A stretch of 64,000 bases of DNA from Rhodobacteraceae bacterium SB2 (GTDB lineage Bacteria; Pseudomonadota; Alphaproteobacteria; Rhodobacterales; Rhodobacteraceae). Below the pieces are notes generated by a model. The model saw nothing but the letters and a program-made list of their open reading frames with translations, was not told the origin of the DNA and did not search any database. Position numbers and translations under genes: made by a program. The stretch covers positions 1 through 64,000 of the forward strand of contig LGRT01000005.1 in assembly GCA_001642945.1 (NCBI GenBank). The letters are read 5' to 3'. Below are positions 37,417 to 46,864 of the stretch, piece by piece (the first letter of the stretch is position 1; every line of letters begins with the position of its first letter).

Positions 37417-38436
37417 ATGCAGCTTTTAGCAAACCCTTATGTTGGCATGAGTGATGGGTTGAATATGCCGGAAATTCCCCGTCCTAGCGATGATGCGGCA
37501 ACCCCGCAGGCGCTTTTGGCGCGATGCCCCGTTGCCGCACCTACGCCGATGAAACATTTGCAAGGGTTTGGCGGTGCCGGGGAGGTTTTCGTAAAAGATG
37601 AGCGCGGGCGCATGGGGTTGGGCAGTTTTAAAGCACTGGGTGCGGCTTATGTAATAGCGCAAGCGGCTCAAAAACGTGATCTGACAGGTGAAACCTTTGT
37701 TACCGCTAGCGCGGGAAATCATGGTCTTTCTGTGGCCGCAGGAGCCAAGGTTTTTGGCGCAAAGGCGGTGGTGTTTCTTTCAGACACGGTGCCTGAAAGC
37801 TTTGCGGAAAAATTGCGCGGTCATGACGCAGAAGTTGTGCGGGCCGGCGATAATTATGAAGCCAGTATGCAGGCCGCGCTCATGGCGGCATCTGATAATG
37901 GATGGGTTTTATTATCGGATACGTCTTGGGCCGAATATTTAGAGACACCTCATCAGCTGATGGAAGGCTATTTGGTTATGGCGGCGGAGGCGGTTGAGCA
38001 AATGCAAAGCCCGCCAACACATATTCTTTTGCAGGCCGGCGTTGGGGGCTTGGCCTCTGCCGCAGCAGGTTATTTTAGAAAAATGTGGGGGAACGCGCCG
38101 CAAATTATTGTTGTTGAACCCGACGCCGCGCCGGCGCTGTATAACAGCATCAAAGCGGGTAGATCTGAAATCACCTTGGGGCCAGTGTCTAATATGGGCC
38201 GATTGGATTGCAAAGAGCCCTCATTGATCGCGCTTCAAGGGTTGGCAGAAGATGCAGATCTGTTTTGTTTGATTTCGGATACAGAGGCAGTAGAAGTTTT
38301 GCCGCATCTCGACGCGCTTGATCTTGAAACTACGCCCTCTGGCGGGGCCGGTTTGGCGGCGTTGTTTCAAAATATCGAAGGTATTGGTGATGAGTCGCGC
38401 GTTTTATGCGTGCTTAGCGAAGCCAGTGACGCCTGA
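37417..38436 (+). CDS. diaminopropionate ammonia-lyase-like PLP enzyme
   Basis: 339 residues from the ATG at 37417. Fold-type II PLP features: the Schiff-base Lys in GLGSFKALGAAY near residue 72, SAGNHGLSVAAGAKVFGAKAVVFL near 95-118, and the phosphate-binding QAGVGGLASAAAGYF near 207. The arrangement resembles diaminopropionate ammonia-lyase and threonine dehydratase catabolic forms, but it is about 60 residues shorter than typical DAL. It overlaps the following M24 peptidase gene by 47 bases, so the two are tightly linked. The true substrate is unknown. Confidence 0.7.
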   Translation: MQLLANPYVGMSDGLNMPEIPRPSDDAATPQALLARCPVAAPTPMKHLQGFGGAGEVFVKDERGRMGLGSFKALGAAYVIAQAAQKRDLTGETFVTASAGNHGLSVAAGAKVFGAKAVVFLSDTVPESFAEKLRGHDAEVVRAGDNYEASMQAALMAASDNGWVLLSDTSWAEYLETPHQLMEGYLVMAAEAVEQMQSPPTHILLQAGVGGLASAAAGYFRKMWGNAPQIIVVEPDAAPALYNSIKAGRSEITLGPVSNMGRLDCKEPSLIALQGLAEDADLFCLISDTEAVEVLPHLDALDLETTPSGGAGLAALFQNIEGIGDESRVLCVLSEASDA

Positions 38437-39586
38437 TCGCGGGTTTGAAACTGCCGAATTCGAAGGCCGCGTTTTGCGCGCTCAAGCCGCGCTGCGGTCG
38501 GCGGGGTTGGATGCGATGTTTTTCACAACCGAACCTGAAATACGTTATTTTACGGGCTATTTAACCCGTTTTTGGGAAAGCCCATCGCGGCCTTGGTTTT
38601 TGGTCCTGCCTCAATCTGGCAAGCCAGTGGCGGTCATTCCATCGATTGGCGCGGCATTGATGTCAAAGACCTGGATTACGGATATCAGAACCTGGTCTTC
38701 CCCAGATCTAGAGGATGACGGGTTAAGTTTGCTGGCCTCTACGATCAAAGACCGGGTTTCAAAAGCTGGTCGCATTGCGGTGCCATCGGGGCATGAAACG
38801 CATTTGCGCATGCCTTTAAGCGATTTTGAGCGTTTGAAAGCTGCCTTGCCTTTATGCGAGTTTACCTCTGATCATGGGATTATGCGTTCCCTGCGGATGG
38901 TGAAGTCAGAGGCTGAGATTGCTAAAATCAAAACGGCCTGCGAGATTGCCGGCCGCGCCTTTGATAGGGTGCCCGAGATCGCTCAGCAAGGCAGGCCGTT
39001 AGACGCAGTTTTTCGGGGTTTCCAAAGCCTTTGTTTGCAAGAGGGGGCTGATTGGGTGCCCTATCTGGCAGGGGGCCATGGCCCCTTGGGATATGAGGAT
39101 GTGATCTCGCCCGCTGGACCAGAGCTATTGCAACCGGGGGATGCGTTGATGCTTGACACGGGCTTGGTTCATGATGGGTATTTCTGCGATTTTGATCGGA
39201 ATTTTGTGGCGGGCAAGCCGGCGCCCGAGCTCAGCGCAGCTTGGGAGAGGTTGTTAGAGGCTGTTGAGGCGGGCAAAGAAGCGGCGATGCCCGGCAAAAC
39301 CGCTGCAGATGTGTTTCACGCGATGGATAAAATTGTGACCGGCGGCAAGGGAACCGGCGATGCGGGGCGTCTAGGTCATGGGCTTGGCATGCAATTGACC
39401 GAATGGCCTTCATTAATCGCATCGGATCAGACCGTTTTACAAGCGGGTATGGTGCTGACATTAGAGCCGGGTATTGCCCTACCCGGGGGCGGTTTGCTGG
39501 TGCATGAGGATGATTTTGTCATCCGCGAGGCTGGCCCCGAACAATTGTCGCCCTTGGCCTCGCTTAGCCTTCCCCGGCTGGATTGA
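38390..39586 (+). CDS. M24 family metallopeptidase-like hydrolase
   Basis: 398 residues from the ATG at 38390. The creatinase-type N-terminal domain (YFTGYLTRFWESP) precedes the pita-bread domain. Metal ligands can be seen: GDALMLDTGLVHDGYFCDFDRNF with two Asp near 255-270, LGHGLGMQL with the His near 330, MVLTLEPG with Glu near 358, and VHEDDFVI with Glu near 377. Relatives include Xaa-Pro peptidases and the ectoine hydrolase DoeA/EutD. It overlaps neighbours on both sides, so it acts in the same pathway. The set of neighbours favours a small-amide hydrolase over a general peptidase. Confidence 0.72.
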   Translation: MSRAFYACLAKPVTPDRGFETAEFEGRVLRAQAALRSAGLDAMFFTTEPEIRYFTGYLTRFWESPSRPWFLVLPQSGKPVAVIPSIGAALMSKTWITDIRTWSSPDLEDDGLSLLASTIKDRVSKAGRIAVPSGHETHLRMPLSDFERLKAALPLCEFTSDHGIMRSLRMVKSEAEIAKIKTACEIAGRAFDRVPEIAQQGRPLDAVFRGFQSLCLQEGADWVPYLAGGHGPLGYEDVISPAGPELLQPGDALMLDTGLVHDGYFCDFDRNFVAGKPAPELSAAWERLLEAVEAGKEAAMPGKTAADVFHAMDKIVTGGKGTGDAGRLGHGLGMQLTEWPSLIASDQTVLQAGMVLTLEPGIALPGGGLLVHEDDFVIREAGPEQLSPLASLSLPRLD

Positions 39587-40335
39587 TGGCTGGGCCGTTT
39601 CCCTACGCGTTAGGCCAACCGGTTGGCGCGCGGGCAAATATGGGCCTAATTACGTTACAAGCCGACGAAACCATTGAATATGATATGCGGCGCTTGATGC
39701 CACAACAGGGCGTGGGCTTATACGTTTCGCGTATACGCAGCGCACCAGATGTGACGTCGGAAACTTTGGCTCAAATGGAACAAGATTTGCCGGCGGCGGC
39801 AGGATTGCTGCCTGATCCGATAGATTTTGATGTTGTCGGCTATGGGTGCACGTCGGGAACATCGGTGATCGGGACAGAGCGCATTGCTGAATTGGTCAGT
39901 CGCAATTGTCGTACAAAACAAGTCAGCGATCCATTGACGGCGTTGATCGCAGCCTGTCACGCGATGCAGATCAAACGCCTTGCTGTTTTGTCACCCTACA
40001 TTGAGGATGTCTCAAAAATATTGCGTCGCCGATTGCTAGAGGCGCATATTGAAACGCCGCTTTTTGGATCGTTTGAAGAGCCGTTGGAAACCAATGTGGC
40101 GCGTATATCTCATAATTCAGTGTTTGAAGCGGCCTGCGCGCTTTGGTCAGATCAAAGCGTGGAGGCACTGTTCCTATCCTGTACCAACCTTCAAACATTT
40201 GAGGCTATTCCGGCGATTGAAGCTGTTATAAACGCGCCCGTTTTATCTTCTAATCAAGTGCTGGCATGGCACATGCAATCTTTATCTGGATTGTTGGGTT
40301 TGCATCACGGGCCAGGGCGGCTGTTCGCACGCTGA
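39586..40335 (+). CDS. Asp/Glu racemase superfamily enzyme (maleate isomerase/EutA-like)
   Basis: 249 residues, starting in the TGATG overlap with the M24 gene. Two catalytic cysteines sit in family positions: GCTSGTSVIG near 86-95 and LSCTNLQTF near 204-212. The order and the pair of Cys are those of arylmalonate decarboxylase, maleate isomerase and EutA. EutA is placed next to M24 and PLP lyase genes in ectoine-use loci of relatives. A racemase or isomerase step on the same substrate as the two upstream enzymes is inferred. Confidence 0.72.
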   Translation: MAGPFPYALGQPVGARANMGLITLQADETIEYDMRRLMPQQGVGLYVSRIRSAPDVTSETLAQMEQDLPAAAGLLPDPIDFDVVGYGCTSGTSVIGTERIAELVSRNCRTKQVSDPLTALIAACHAMQIKRLAVLSPYIEDVSKILRRRLLEAHIETPLFGSFEEPLETNVARISHNSVFEAACALWSDQSVEALFLSCTNLQTFEAIPAIEAVINAPVLSSNQVLAWHMQSLSGLLGLHHGPGRLFAR

Positions 40336-40420
40336 GCTTGGTGGCACCGGTAATTTTGCATCGGTCAGAATGCACAGGTAAGACGGTTCCGTTGGAATTT
40401 TCCATTTTGATAGTTTTAAG

Positions 40421-40452
40421 AAAAAAAAGGCCGAGACAAAAAAGGCTCGGCC
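40421..40452 (-). terminator. strong Rho-independent terminator for the LysR gene
   Basis: Stem GGCCGAG / CTCGGCC (40429-40435 with 40446-40452), 10-base loop, and on the minus strand a run of eight T from the A-tract at 40421-40428. It lies 138 bases after the stop of the minus-strand LysR gene. On the plus strand it lacks a T-run. Confidence 0.85.
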
Positions 40453-40590
40453 AGGTCCAACAGGGAGTATAAAAACAATCAAATCGTTTTCGAATTTGCA
40501 CATAATCTGTGCGGTTTGGTTAATCAATAAGCATTGACCCCAATAGATTGCATGTCCGCCATGCAAAAAATGCATAGCAAGGTCGTTGAT

Positions 40591-41493
40591 TTACTGCGTA
40601 GCGTCTCGCAGTTTTCGGCGATGCTCAATAATTTCAGAAAGAACAAAATCTCGAAAAGCATCTATACGTTTTGAATGCCGTAATTCTTCGGGATAGGCCA
40701 GATAAACCGGCACTTCTACGCTTTCCAGTTCTGGCAAAACTCTTTTAACACCCTCAAAATCTTGGGTAACATAATCGGGCAAAACGCCTATGCCCAGATT
40801 GTGTATAACGGCTTGCAAAACGCCGAAATAGTTGTTGACGGTTAACATTGAAGGCAAATCATAGGTCATCAGCTTTTGAACGAGCTGCAGCCCTGCACCC
40901 ACCTGCGCTGATTTTGTGTTTTGACAAATCAACCGATGATGCCGCACATCCTCAATCTGGGCTGGTTCGCCATGCGTGGCCAAATATTCTGGCGATGCGT
41001 AAAGCCGCATACGTACGCTCATCAACCGCTTTCTGATTAAATCAGCCTGGCTTGGTTCTTTCATGCGAATGGCAACATCGGCTTCGCGCATTGGCAGATC
41101 AAGAACCCGTTCTTCGAGCATAAGATCAATTTTCAAATCCGGATAGATCTCGTAAAGTTTTGGCAGCCGTGGTGCCAACCACAAGGACCCAAAGCCGGTT
41201 GTGGTTGTAACTCTAAGTTCTCCAAAAACCTCTTCTTCGCTGTCTCGGATGCGCGCCGCAGCTGCCTCTAAGCGCTTGTTCATGGAAATTGTCGCGTCAA
41301 ACAATAATTCGCCTTGTTCGGTCAGAATTAGGCCCCGTGCGTGGCGGTGAAACAGCGTGGTATTTAGACTTTCTTCGAGCGCACGAATTTGACGACTCAC
41401 AGCGCTTTGTGACAACCGCAATGTGTCACCTGCGTGCGTTAAACTGCCCGCATCCGCAACGGCGTGAAAAATTCTAAGTTTGTCCCAATCCAT
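40591..41493 (-). CDS. LysR family transcriptional regulator
   Basis: 300 residues. HTH at about 3-62 (WDKLRIFHAVADAGSLTHAG, LSQSAVSRQIRALEESLNTTLF). GELRVTTTTGFGSLWLAPRL starts the effector domain, with ADVAIRMKEPSQADLIRKRL in the usual place. The divergent position to the fused indolepyruvate oxidoreductase gene makes that gene a possible target. The effector is unknown. A strong terminator lies 138 bases past its stop, leaving an unusually long 3' untranslated tail. Confidence 0.85.
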   Translation of the reverse strand: MDWDKLRIFHAVADAGSLTHAGDTLRLSQSAVSRQIRALEESLNTTLFHRHARGLILTEQGELLFDATISMNKRLEAAAARIRDSEEEVFGELRVTTTTGFGSLWLAPRLPKLYEIYPDLKIDLMLEERVLDLPMREADVAIRMKEPSQADLIRKRLMSVRMRLYASPEYLATHGEPAQIEDVRHHRLICQNTKSAQVGAGLQLVQKLMTYDLPSMLTVNNYFGVLQAVIHNLGIGVLPDYVTQDFEGVKRVLPELESVEVPVYLAYPEELRHSKRIDAFRDFVLSEIIEHRRKLRDATQ

Positions 41494-41656
41494 AAAAGCT
41501 ACCTGCTTTGCTGCGCGTCTGCGCTGTCTTCATCGCTTTAACAAACCCGCGTGGTGTGACGTTACGGCTCAATTTATTTCTAGCTAAGTCAGTGTGCATG
41601 ACCTATTATCAGTAAATAGAATTGCGCCGCCAAAAGCAAGCCTGGGAGGGAACGCT

Positions 41657-44600
41657 ATGGGAAGACTTGACGTTTCTTTGGACGATAAATTTGATATTTC
41701 CAAACATCAGGTGCTTTTGAACGGCACGCAGGCTCTGGTTCGCTTGATGATCGCGCAGCGCGCGCGTGATGAGACGAAGGGCTGGAACACCGCGGGCTAT
41801 GTGACGGGGTATCGCGGCTCTCCGCTGGGCGCTGTTGATTTTCAAATGAAACGGGCTGCTCAGGCTTTGGATGCGGCCAATATTACGTTTCAGGAAGGCC
41901 TGAACGAGGATCTTGCTGCAACAGCGCTTTGGGGCGCGCAACAAGCAGAATTACGCGGCGAAGGTCTTTATGACGGTGTATTCGGGCTTTGGTATGGCAA
42001 GGGCCCCGGGGTTGACCGATCAGGGGATGTGATGCGCCACGTTAATATGGCCGGTACCAGCGCAAAAGGCGGTGTGATTATGGCGATGGGCGATGATCAC
42101 ACAGGGGAAAGTTCGACCACGCTGCATCAATCTGAATGGGCGATGATGGATGCCCATATGCCCATCGTCAGCCCGGCCGGCGTTCAGGAAATTTTAGATT
42201 ACGGCCATTACGGCTATGAGCTTTCTCGTTTTAGCGGGCTTTGGGTCGGGTTGAAAACGATGAAAGATACGGTTGAAGTTACCTCGGTGGTGGATGGCAA
42301 TCCGCATCGTTTGGCCTTCATAACACCCTCAGTTGAGATGCCCGACAAGGGGCTGAATATCCGCTTGATTGACACGCCTGCCGAACAAGAAGAACGCTTA
42401 TTGACCTATAAGGTCGCCGCAGCCGAGGCGTTTTCGCGCGCGAATAAGATGGATAAGCGCCTTTTGGGGCAGACCGGCGCCAAAATTGGTTTTGTTGCCG
42501 CGGGTAAAAACTGGTTGGATTTGATCCATGCTTTTTCACTGTTGAATATCGATGAGGCAGAGGCCGAGCGGCGCGGTATTACAGCGTATAAAGTGGGGCA
42601 AACATGGCCGCTTGATCAACGCTCGCTTCGCGAATGGGCCGATGGGCTCGATGTGATCATTGTTGTGGAAGAAAAGCGCAAACTGATCGAGCCCCAAATC
42701 AAAGAGGCTTTGTTTGATGATTTGCAAGGGCGCCGCGTTTATGGCGCGCGCCATGGGCTGACGGGGGCGCAACTTTTTACGGGAGTGGGCGCATTAGATC
42801 CGGTGGAAATTGCTGAAAAACTGGGGCAAATTTTGCGCGAAGAGGGCGCCGCCAGTTCAGAGGTTTTGGCAGGTATGGCGCAGTTAGAGGCAGCCAAGCG
42901 TGCCGATAATGCCAGCGAGACTGCAGCGCGTATTCCTTATTTCTGTGCAGGATGCCCGCATAATAGCTCCACCAAGTTGCCCGAGGGTGCCCGCGCTTAT
43001 GCTGGCATAGGCTGTCATTACATGGCGCAATGGATGGATCGGGAAACGCTCGGCTATACCCATATGGGAGGCGAAGGCGCCAATTGGATTGGCGAGTCGG
43101 CCTTTTCAACCCGCAAACACGTATTTCAGAATATTGGTGATGGCACTTATAACCATTCGGGAATTCAAGCGATCCGCGCGGCTGTGGCGGCCGGCACCAA
43201 CATAACCTACAAAATCCTGTTTAATGACGCGGTCGCGATGACCGGAGGTCAAGGAAATGACGGCGGACTTTCCGCCGCTCGGATAGCCCGCGAAGTTCTG
43301 GCGATGGGGATTGAAACGGTTGCCCTGGTCTATGATGATAAGGAAGAGCTTGACCTGAGTGCGTTTCCCAAAGACATCAGCAAAGACGACAGAACGCAGC
43401 TGTTATCGGTTCAAAAGAGGCTGTCTGAAACCGAGGGCGTTTCTGTTCTTATTTATGTTCAAACCTGCGCAGCAGAAAAGCGACGGCGGCGCAAGCGTGG
43501 AAAATTCCCTGATCCTAATAAGCGGATTTTTATCAATTCAGACGTCTGTGAAGGTTGCGGTGATTGCGGTGTTCAATCCAATTGCGTGGCAATCGCGCCT
43601 TTGGAAACCGCGTTTGGCCGCAAACGGATGATCGATCAATCCGCCTGCAATAAAGATTTCAGCTGTGTGAGCGGCTTTTGCCCATCCTTTGTAACATTAG
43701 AGGGGGCGACACCCAGAAAAGCGGCCACAACCGCTTTGGATTTGCCCGAGATGCCGCTTCCCCCACTTGCACCGATTGAGGGAACTTGGAATGTGGTGGT
43801 GACGGGCATTGGCGGTACTGGCGTTGTGACTTTGGGTGCGGTGATTGCGCAGGCCGCCCAGCTTGACGGCAAAGGCGCCGGCATGATGGAGATGGCCGGC
43901 TTGGCGCAAAAAGGCGGCGCGGTGCATATCCATTGCCGCTTAGCAGAAAAACCTGCGGATATCAGCGCGATACGCGTGGCCACGGGCGAATGTGATGTTT
44001 TGATCGGTGGCGATTTAGTGGTCAGCGCCGGCGCTAAAACATTGGGTTTAACGCAGAGCGGGCGTACCGGAGCAGTGGTGAATTCGCATGAGGCCGTGAG
44101 TGGTGAATTTACCCGCGACACCGAATTTCAGATCCCCCATGACCGTTTGAGCCTTTCATTAGAGGCGCGCTTGCAAGAAAGATTGGATTTGTTTGATGCC
44201 TCAGCCTTAGCCAAGACACTGATGGGGGATTCTATATTCTCGAATATGATGGTGCTTGGCGGCGCCTGGCAGCGTGGATATTTACCCCTCAGTCATGATG
44301 CACTTAAAGCTGCGATCGAGCTCAACGGGGCTGCTGTGGAAAAAAACCTGCATGCATTTGAGCTGGGCAGATGGGCGGTGTTACACTTGAGCGAAGCGCA
44401 GAAACTCTTGGCCCCGAGTTTGATCAAATTGCCGCAAACATTGGATGAAAAAATCGCCACCCGCGCGGATCATTTGAAAGCCTATCAAGGCCGCCGGTTG
44501 CAAAAGCGCTATTTGGCATTGGTCTCGAAAATCGAAAACCCTGAATTGAAAGAACTGGTCGCCAAAGCCTATCACAAGCTTTTGGCTTATAAGGATGAAT

Positions 44601-45064
44601 ATGAAGTTGCGCGCCTGCACCGGCTGACCCGCGCCAAGGCCGCAGAGCAATTTGAAAATATTGACCAGATTACCTATCATCTCGCGCCGCCCTTGCTCAG
44701 CAAATTAGGCCCTGATGGGCGTCCGTTGAAGCGGCAATTTGGCGCTTGGATTGAAAAAGTCTTTGGTGTTTTGGCCCTCTTCAAATTTTTACGGGCAACC
44801 CCTTTTGATGTGTTTGGCTATAGTGATGAGCGCAGGATGGAGCGAGAGTTGATAAAACAATATGAAGCTGATTTGGCCGCGTTCGCCTTTTCGGGTGGGC
44901 CGGTTGATACGGCGGCCCTTCAAGAACTGGCTGAATTGCCTTTGCAAATTCGTGGCTTTGGCCCGGTAAAGTTCTCAAATTATGAAAAAGCCGAAAAGCG
45001 GCGCCTTGAATTGCTTGACGTTTTACGCAATTCTCCGCCCATGTTCACGCAGGCGGCAGAATAA
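41657..45064 (+). CDS. indolepyruvate ferredoxin oxidoreductase, fused alpha-beta chain
   Basis: 1135 residues from the ATG at 41657 with GGGAGGG upstream. The N-terminal two thirds are IorA-like: GTQALVRLMIAQRARDE and GYVTGYRGSPLGAVD at the start, ThDP-binding FNDAVAMTGGQGNDGGLS near 525-540. A ferredoxin-like CEGCGDCGVQSNC motif lies near 630. The last third is IorB-like (VVTGIGGTGVVTLGAVIAQAA near 715). It oxidises indolepyruvate and other aryl 2-oxoacids to acyl-CoA, passing electrons to ferredoxin. The single-chain form is common in proteobacteria. No ferredoxin gene is nearby. Confidence 0.88.
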   Translation: MGRLDVSLDDKFDISKHQVLLNGTQALVRLMIAQRARDETKGWNTAGYVTGYRGSPLGAVDFQMKRAAQALDAANITFQEGLNEDLAATALWGAQQAELRGEGLYDGVFGLWYGKGPGVDRSGDVMRHVNMAGTSAKGGVIMAMGDDHTGESSTTLHQSEWAMMDAHMPIVSPAGVQEILDYGHYGYELSRFSGLWVGLKTMKDTVEVTSVVDGNPHRLAFITPSVEMPDKGLNIRLIDTPAEQEERLLTYKVAAAEAFSRANKMDKRLLGQTGAKIGFVAAGKNWLDLIHAFSLLNIDEAEAERRGITAYKVGQTWPLDQRSLREWADGLDVIIVVEEKRKLIEPQIKEALFDDLQGRRVYGARHGLTGAQLFTGVGALDPVEIAEKLGQILREEGAASSEVLAGMAQLEAAKRADNASETAARIPYFCAGCPHNSSTKLPEGARAYAGIGCHYMAQWMDRETLGYTHMGGEGANWIGESAFSTRKHVFQNIGDGTYNHSGIQAIRAAVAAGTNITYKILFNDAVAMTGGQGNDGGLSAARIAREVLAMGIETVALVYDDKEELDLSAFPKDISKDDRTQLLSVQKRLSETEGVSVLIYVQTCAAEKRRRRKRGKFPDPNKRIFINSDVCEGCGDCGVQSNCVAIAPLETAFGRKRMIDQSACNKDFSCVSGFCPSFVTLEGATPRKAATTALDLPEMPLPPLAPIEGTWNVVVTGIGGTGVVTLGAVIAQAAQLDGKGAGMMEMAGLAQKGGAVHIHCRLAEKPADISAIRVATGECDVLIGGDLVVSAGAKTLGLTQSGRTGAVVNSHEAVSGEFTRDTEFQIPHDRLSLSLEARLQERLDLFDASALAKTLMGDSIFSNMMVLGGAWQRGYLPLSHDALKAAIELNGAAVEKNLHAFELGRWAVLHLSEAQKLLAPSLIKLPQTLDEKIATRADHLKAYQGRRLQKRYLALVSKIENPELKELVAKAYHKLLAYKDEYEVARLHRLTRAKAAEQFENIDQITYHLAPPLLSKLGPDGRPLKRQFGAWIEKVFGVLALFKFLRATPFDVFGYSDERRMERELIKQYEADLAAFAFSGGPVDTAALQELAELPLQIRGFGPVKFSNYEKAEKRRLELLDVLRNSPPMFTQAAE

Positions 45065-45124
45065 GCAGGTCTGCTTCGCTTTGTTTTAACGTTGATCCAT
45101 GCCTGTAAATGGAAGGTGTTTTCT

Positions 45125-46003
45125 TTGCTAAAGCTTCCGCGCATCGCCCGCGACATCAGTTATTCGTATTCCGCGCAAACAAAAGCCGGTAAAACTGTTA
45201 TTAAATTGATGGAAAATACCACCGGACGACTTCGCTTGATAAAGCGCGCGCGCGGATATGAACAGGAAGTCGCGAATGGGCGTGATTTTTGGCAGGTGAT
45301 GGTCGAACGATATGGTTTGAGTTTGGATATTGTCGCCGGAGATTTATCGAAAACCCCCACATCCGGCCCACTGATTATGATCGCAAATCATCCTTACGGG
45401 ATTTTAGACGGTTTGATGATGGGGCATATTTTATCGTCGCTCCGGGGAGATTTTCGTATTTTGGCGAATACGGTATTTCGAAAGTCGGCAGATTTGCAAC
45501 GCGTTGTTTTGCCGATTTCCTTTGATGAAACAAAGGATGCTGTTCGTGAAAATCTGGCCACTCGAAAAAACGCTTTAGCGTATCTTGCAGACGGGGGCGC
45601 AATTGGTGTTTTTCCCGGTGGTACGGTTTCGACAGCCGCAACGCCTTTCGCGCAGCCCATGGATCCGGGCTGGAGATCGTTTACAGCGCGCATGATCAGC
45701 AAGTCTAATGCGACTGTGCTACCTGTATATTTCGAAGGCCAAACCAGTCGGATGTTTCAGCTTGCAAGCCATTTACACAACACGCTTCGAATGGGCCTTT
45801 TGATAAAAGAGTTTAAAAAACGCATCGATACGCCGGTGCGCGTTGTGGTGGGCGATCCAATCACCCAAGAGGATTTAAAAGAATTTTCTACAGATTCGCG
45901 GGCGATGATGGATTTTTTGCGTAAAAAAACCTATGAGCTTTCTCCAACGCCGCTTCGATCTTATGACTATGGCTTTGAATTTGAAACGCGGCATAAAGCC
46001 TAA
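45125..46003 (+). CDS. lysophospholipid-type acyltransferase (PlsC-like)
   Basis: 292 residues from a TTG at 45125, preferred because AAGGTG lies 7 bases before it; a TTG at 45092 would add 11 residues with no ribosome site. The acyltransferase blocks are NHPYGILDG near 86 (the HX4D box, as HPYGILD), [17 protein letters not shown], and FPGGTVSTA near 164. These mark a membrane-associated acyl-ACP/CoA acyltransferase of the 1-acylglycerol-3-phosphate or lyso-ornithine lipid branch. Neighbours murI and argC give no direct clue, though argC could hint at ornithine lipids. Confidence 0.7.
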   Translation: MLKLPRIARDISYSYSAQTKAGKTVIKLMENTTGRLRLIKRARGYEQEVANGRDFWQVMVERYGLSLDIVAGDLSKTPTSGPLIMIANHPYGILDGLMMGHILSSLRGDFRILANTVFRKSADLQRVVLPISFDETKDAVRENLATRKNALAYLADGGAIGVFPGGTVSTAATPFAQPMDPGWRSFTARMISKSNATVLPVYFEGQTSRMFQLASHLHNTLRMGLLIKEFKKRIDTPVRVVVGDPITQEDLKEFSTDSRAMMDFLRKKTYELSPTPLRSYDYGFEFETRHKA

Positions 46004-46017
46004 GGGGAGCGAAAAGG

Positions 46018-46830
46018 ATGGCAATAGGCATATTTGATTCCGGTCTGGGTGGTCTTACCGTGTTGGATGCAATCCGCAAGAAACTTCCCGCGCTTCCCTT
46101 GGTCTATATGGGTGATAATGCGATGGCGCCTTACGGGGTACGCGATGCCGAGGATGTTTACAATTTGACAACGCGCGCGGTTGAAAGGCTCTGGCAAGAG
46201 GGCTGTGATTTGGTCATCTTGGCCTGCAATACGGCCTCAGCCGCGGCGCTTAGGCGTATGCAAGAGGCCGGGTTGCCCGAACATAAGCGCGTTTTAGGGG
46301 TTTTTGTGCCTTTGATTGAGGCTTTGACTGAGCGTCAATGGGGGGATAATTCGCCTCCTCGACAGGTTACGGTTAAAAATGTCGCGCTGTTTGCAACGCC
46401 GGCCACGGTCGCAAGCCGGGCCTTCCAGCGCGAATTGGCCTTTCGAGCGATTGGTGTCGACGTAGAGGCGCAATCTTGTGGCGGCGTTGTTGATGCGATT
46501 GAAGATGGCGATCTGATCCTTGCCGAGGCGCTGGTGCGCAGCCATGTTCAAGCCTTGATGCGCAAAATGCCCACCCCGGATGCCGCGATTTTGGGCTGCA
46601 CGCATTATCCTTTGATGGATACAATTTTCCAAAATGCACTTGGCGAAAATGTGATAGTATATTCACAAGCTGAGCTGGTGGCGGAGAGCCTGCAGGATTA
46701 TCTGCATCGTCATCCCGATAAATTGGGCCATGGATCGGAAACAAAATTTTTAACCACGGGTGAACCTGGCCTTGTTTCAGATCGAGCGACGCAGTTTTTA
46801 AGGCGGAAAATAATTTTTGAAGCCGCTTGA
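46018..46830 (+). CDS. murI: glutamate racemase
   Basis: 270 residues. [17 protein letters not shown] at the start, with the acid Asp, then the two catalytic cysteines in [12 protein letters not shown] near 70 and LGCTHYPL near 198. It supplies D-glutamate for peptidoglycan. AGGGGAGCGAAAAGG precedes the ATG. It follows the acyltransferase gene by 14 bases and precedes argC by 34, so the three are probably one transcript. Confidence 0.93.
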   Translation: MAIGIFDSGLGGLTVLDAIRKKLPALPLVYMGDNAMAPYGVRDAEDVYNLTTRAVERLWQEGCDLVILACNTASAAALRRMQEAGLPEHKRVLGVFVPLIEALTERQWGDNSPPRQVTVKNVALFATPATVASRAFQRELAFRAIGVDVEAQSCGGVVDAIEDGDLILAEALVRSHVQALMRKMPTPDAAILGCTHYPLMDTIFQNALGENVIVYSQAELVAESLQDYLHRHPDKLGHGSETKFLTTGEPGLVSDRATQFLRRKIIFEAA

Positions 46831-46864
46831 GCTGACCAAGCGTTGGCGCTAATGAGGAGCGGAT

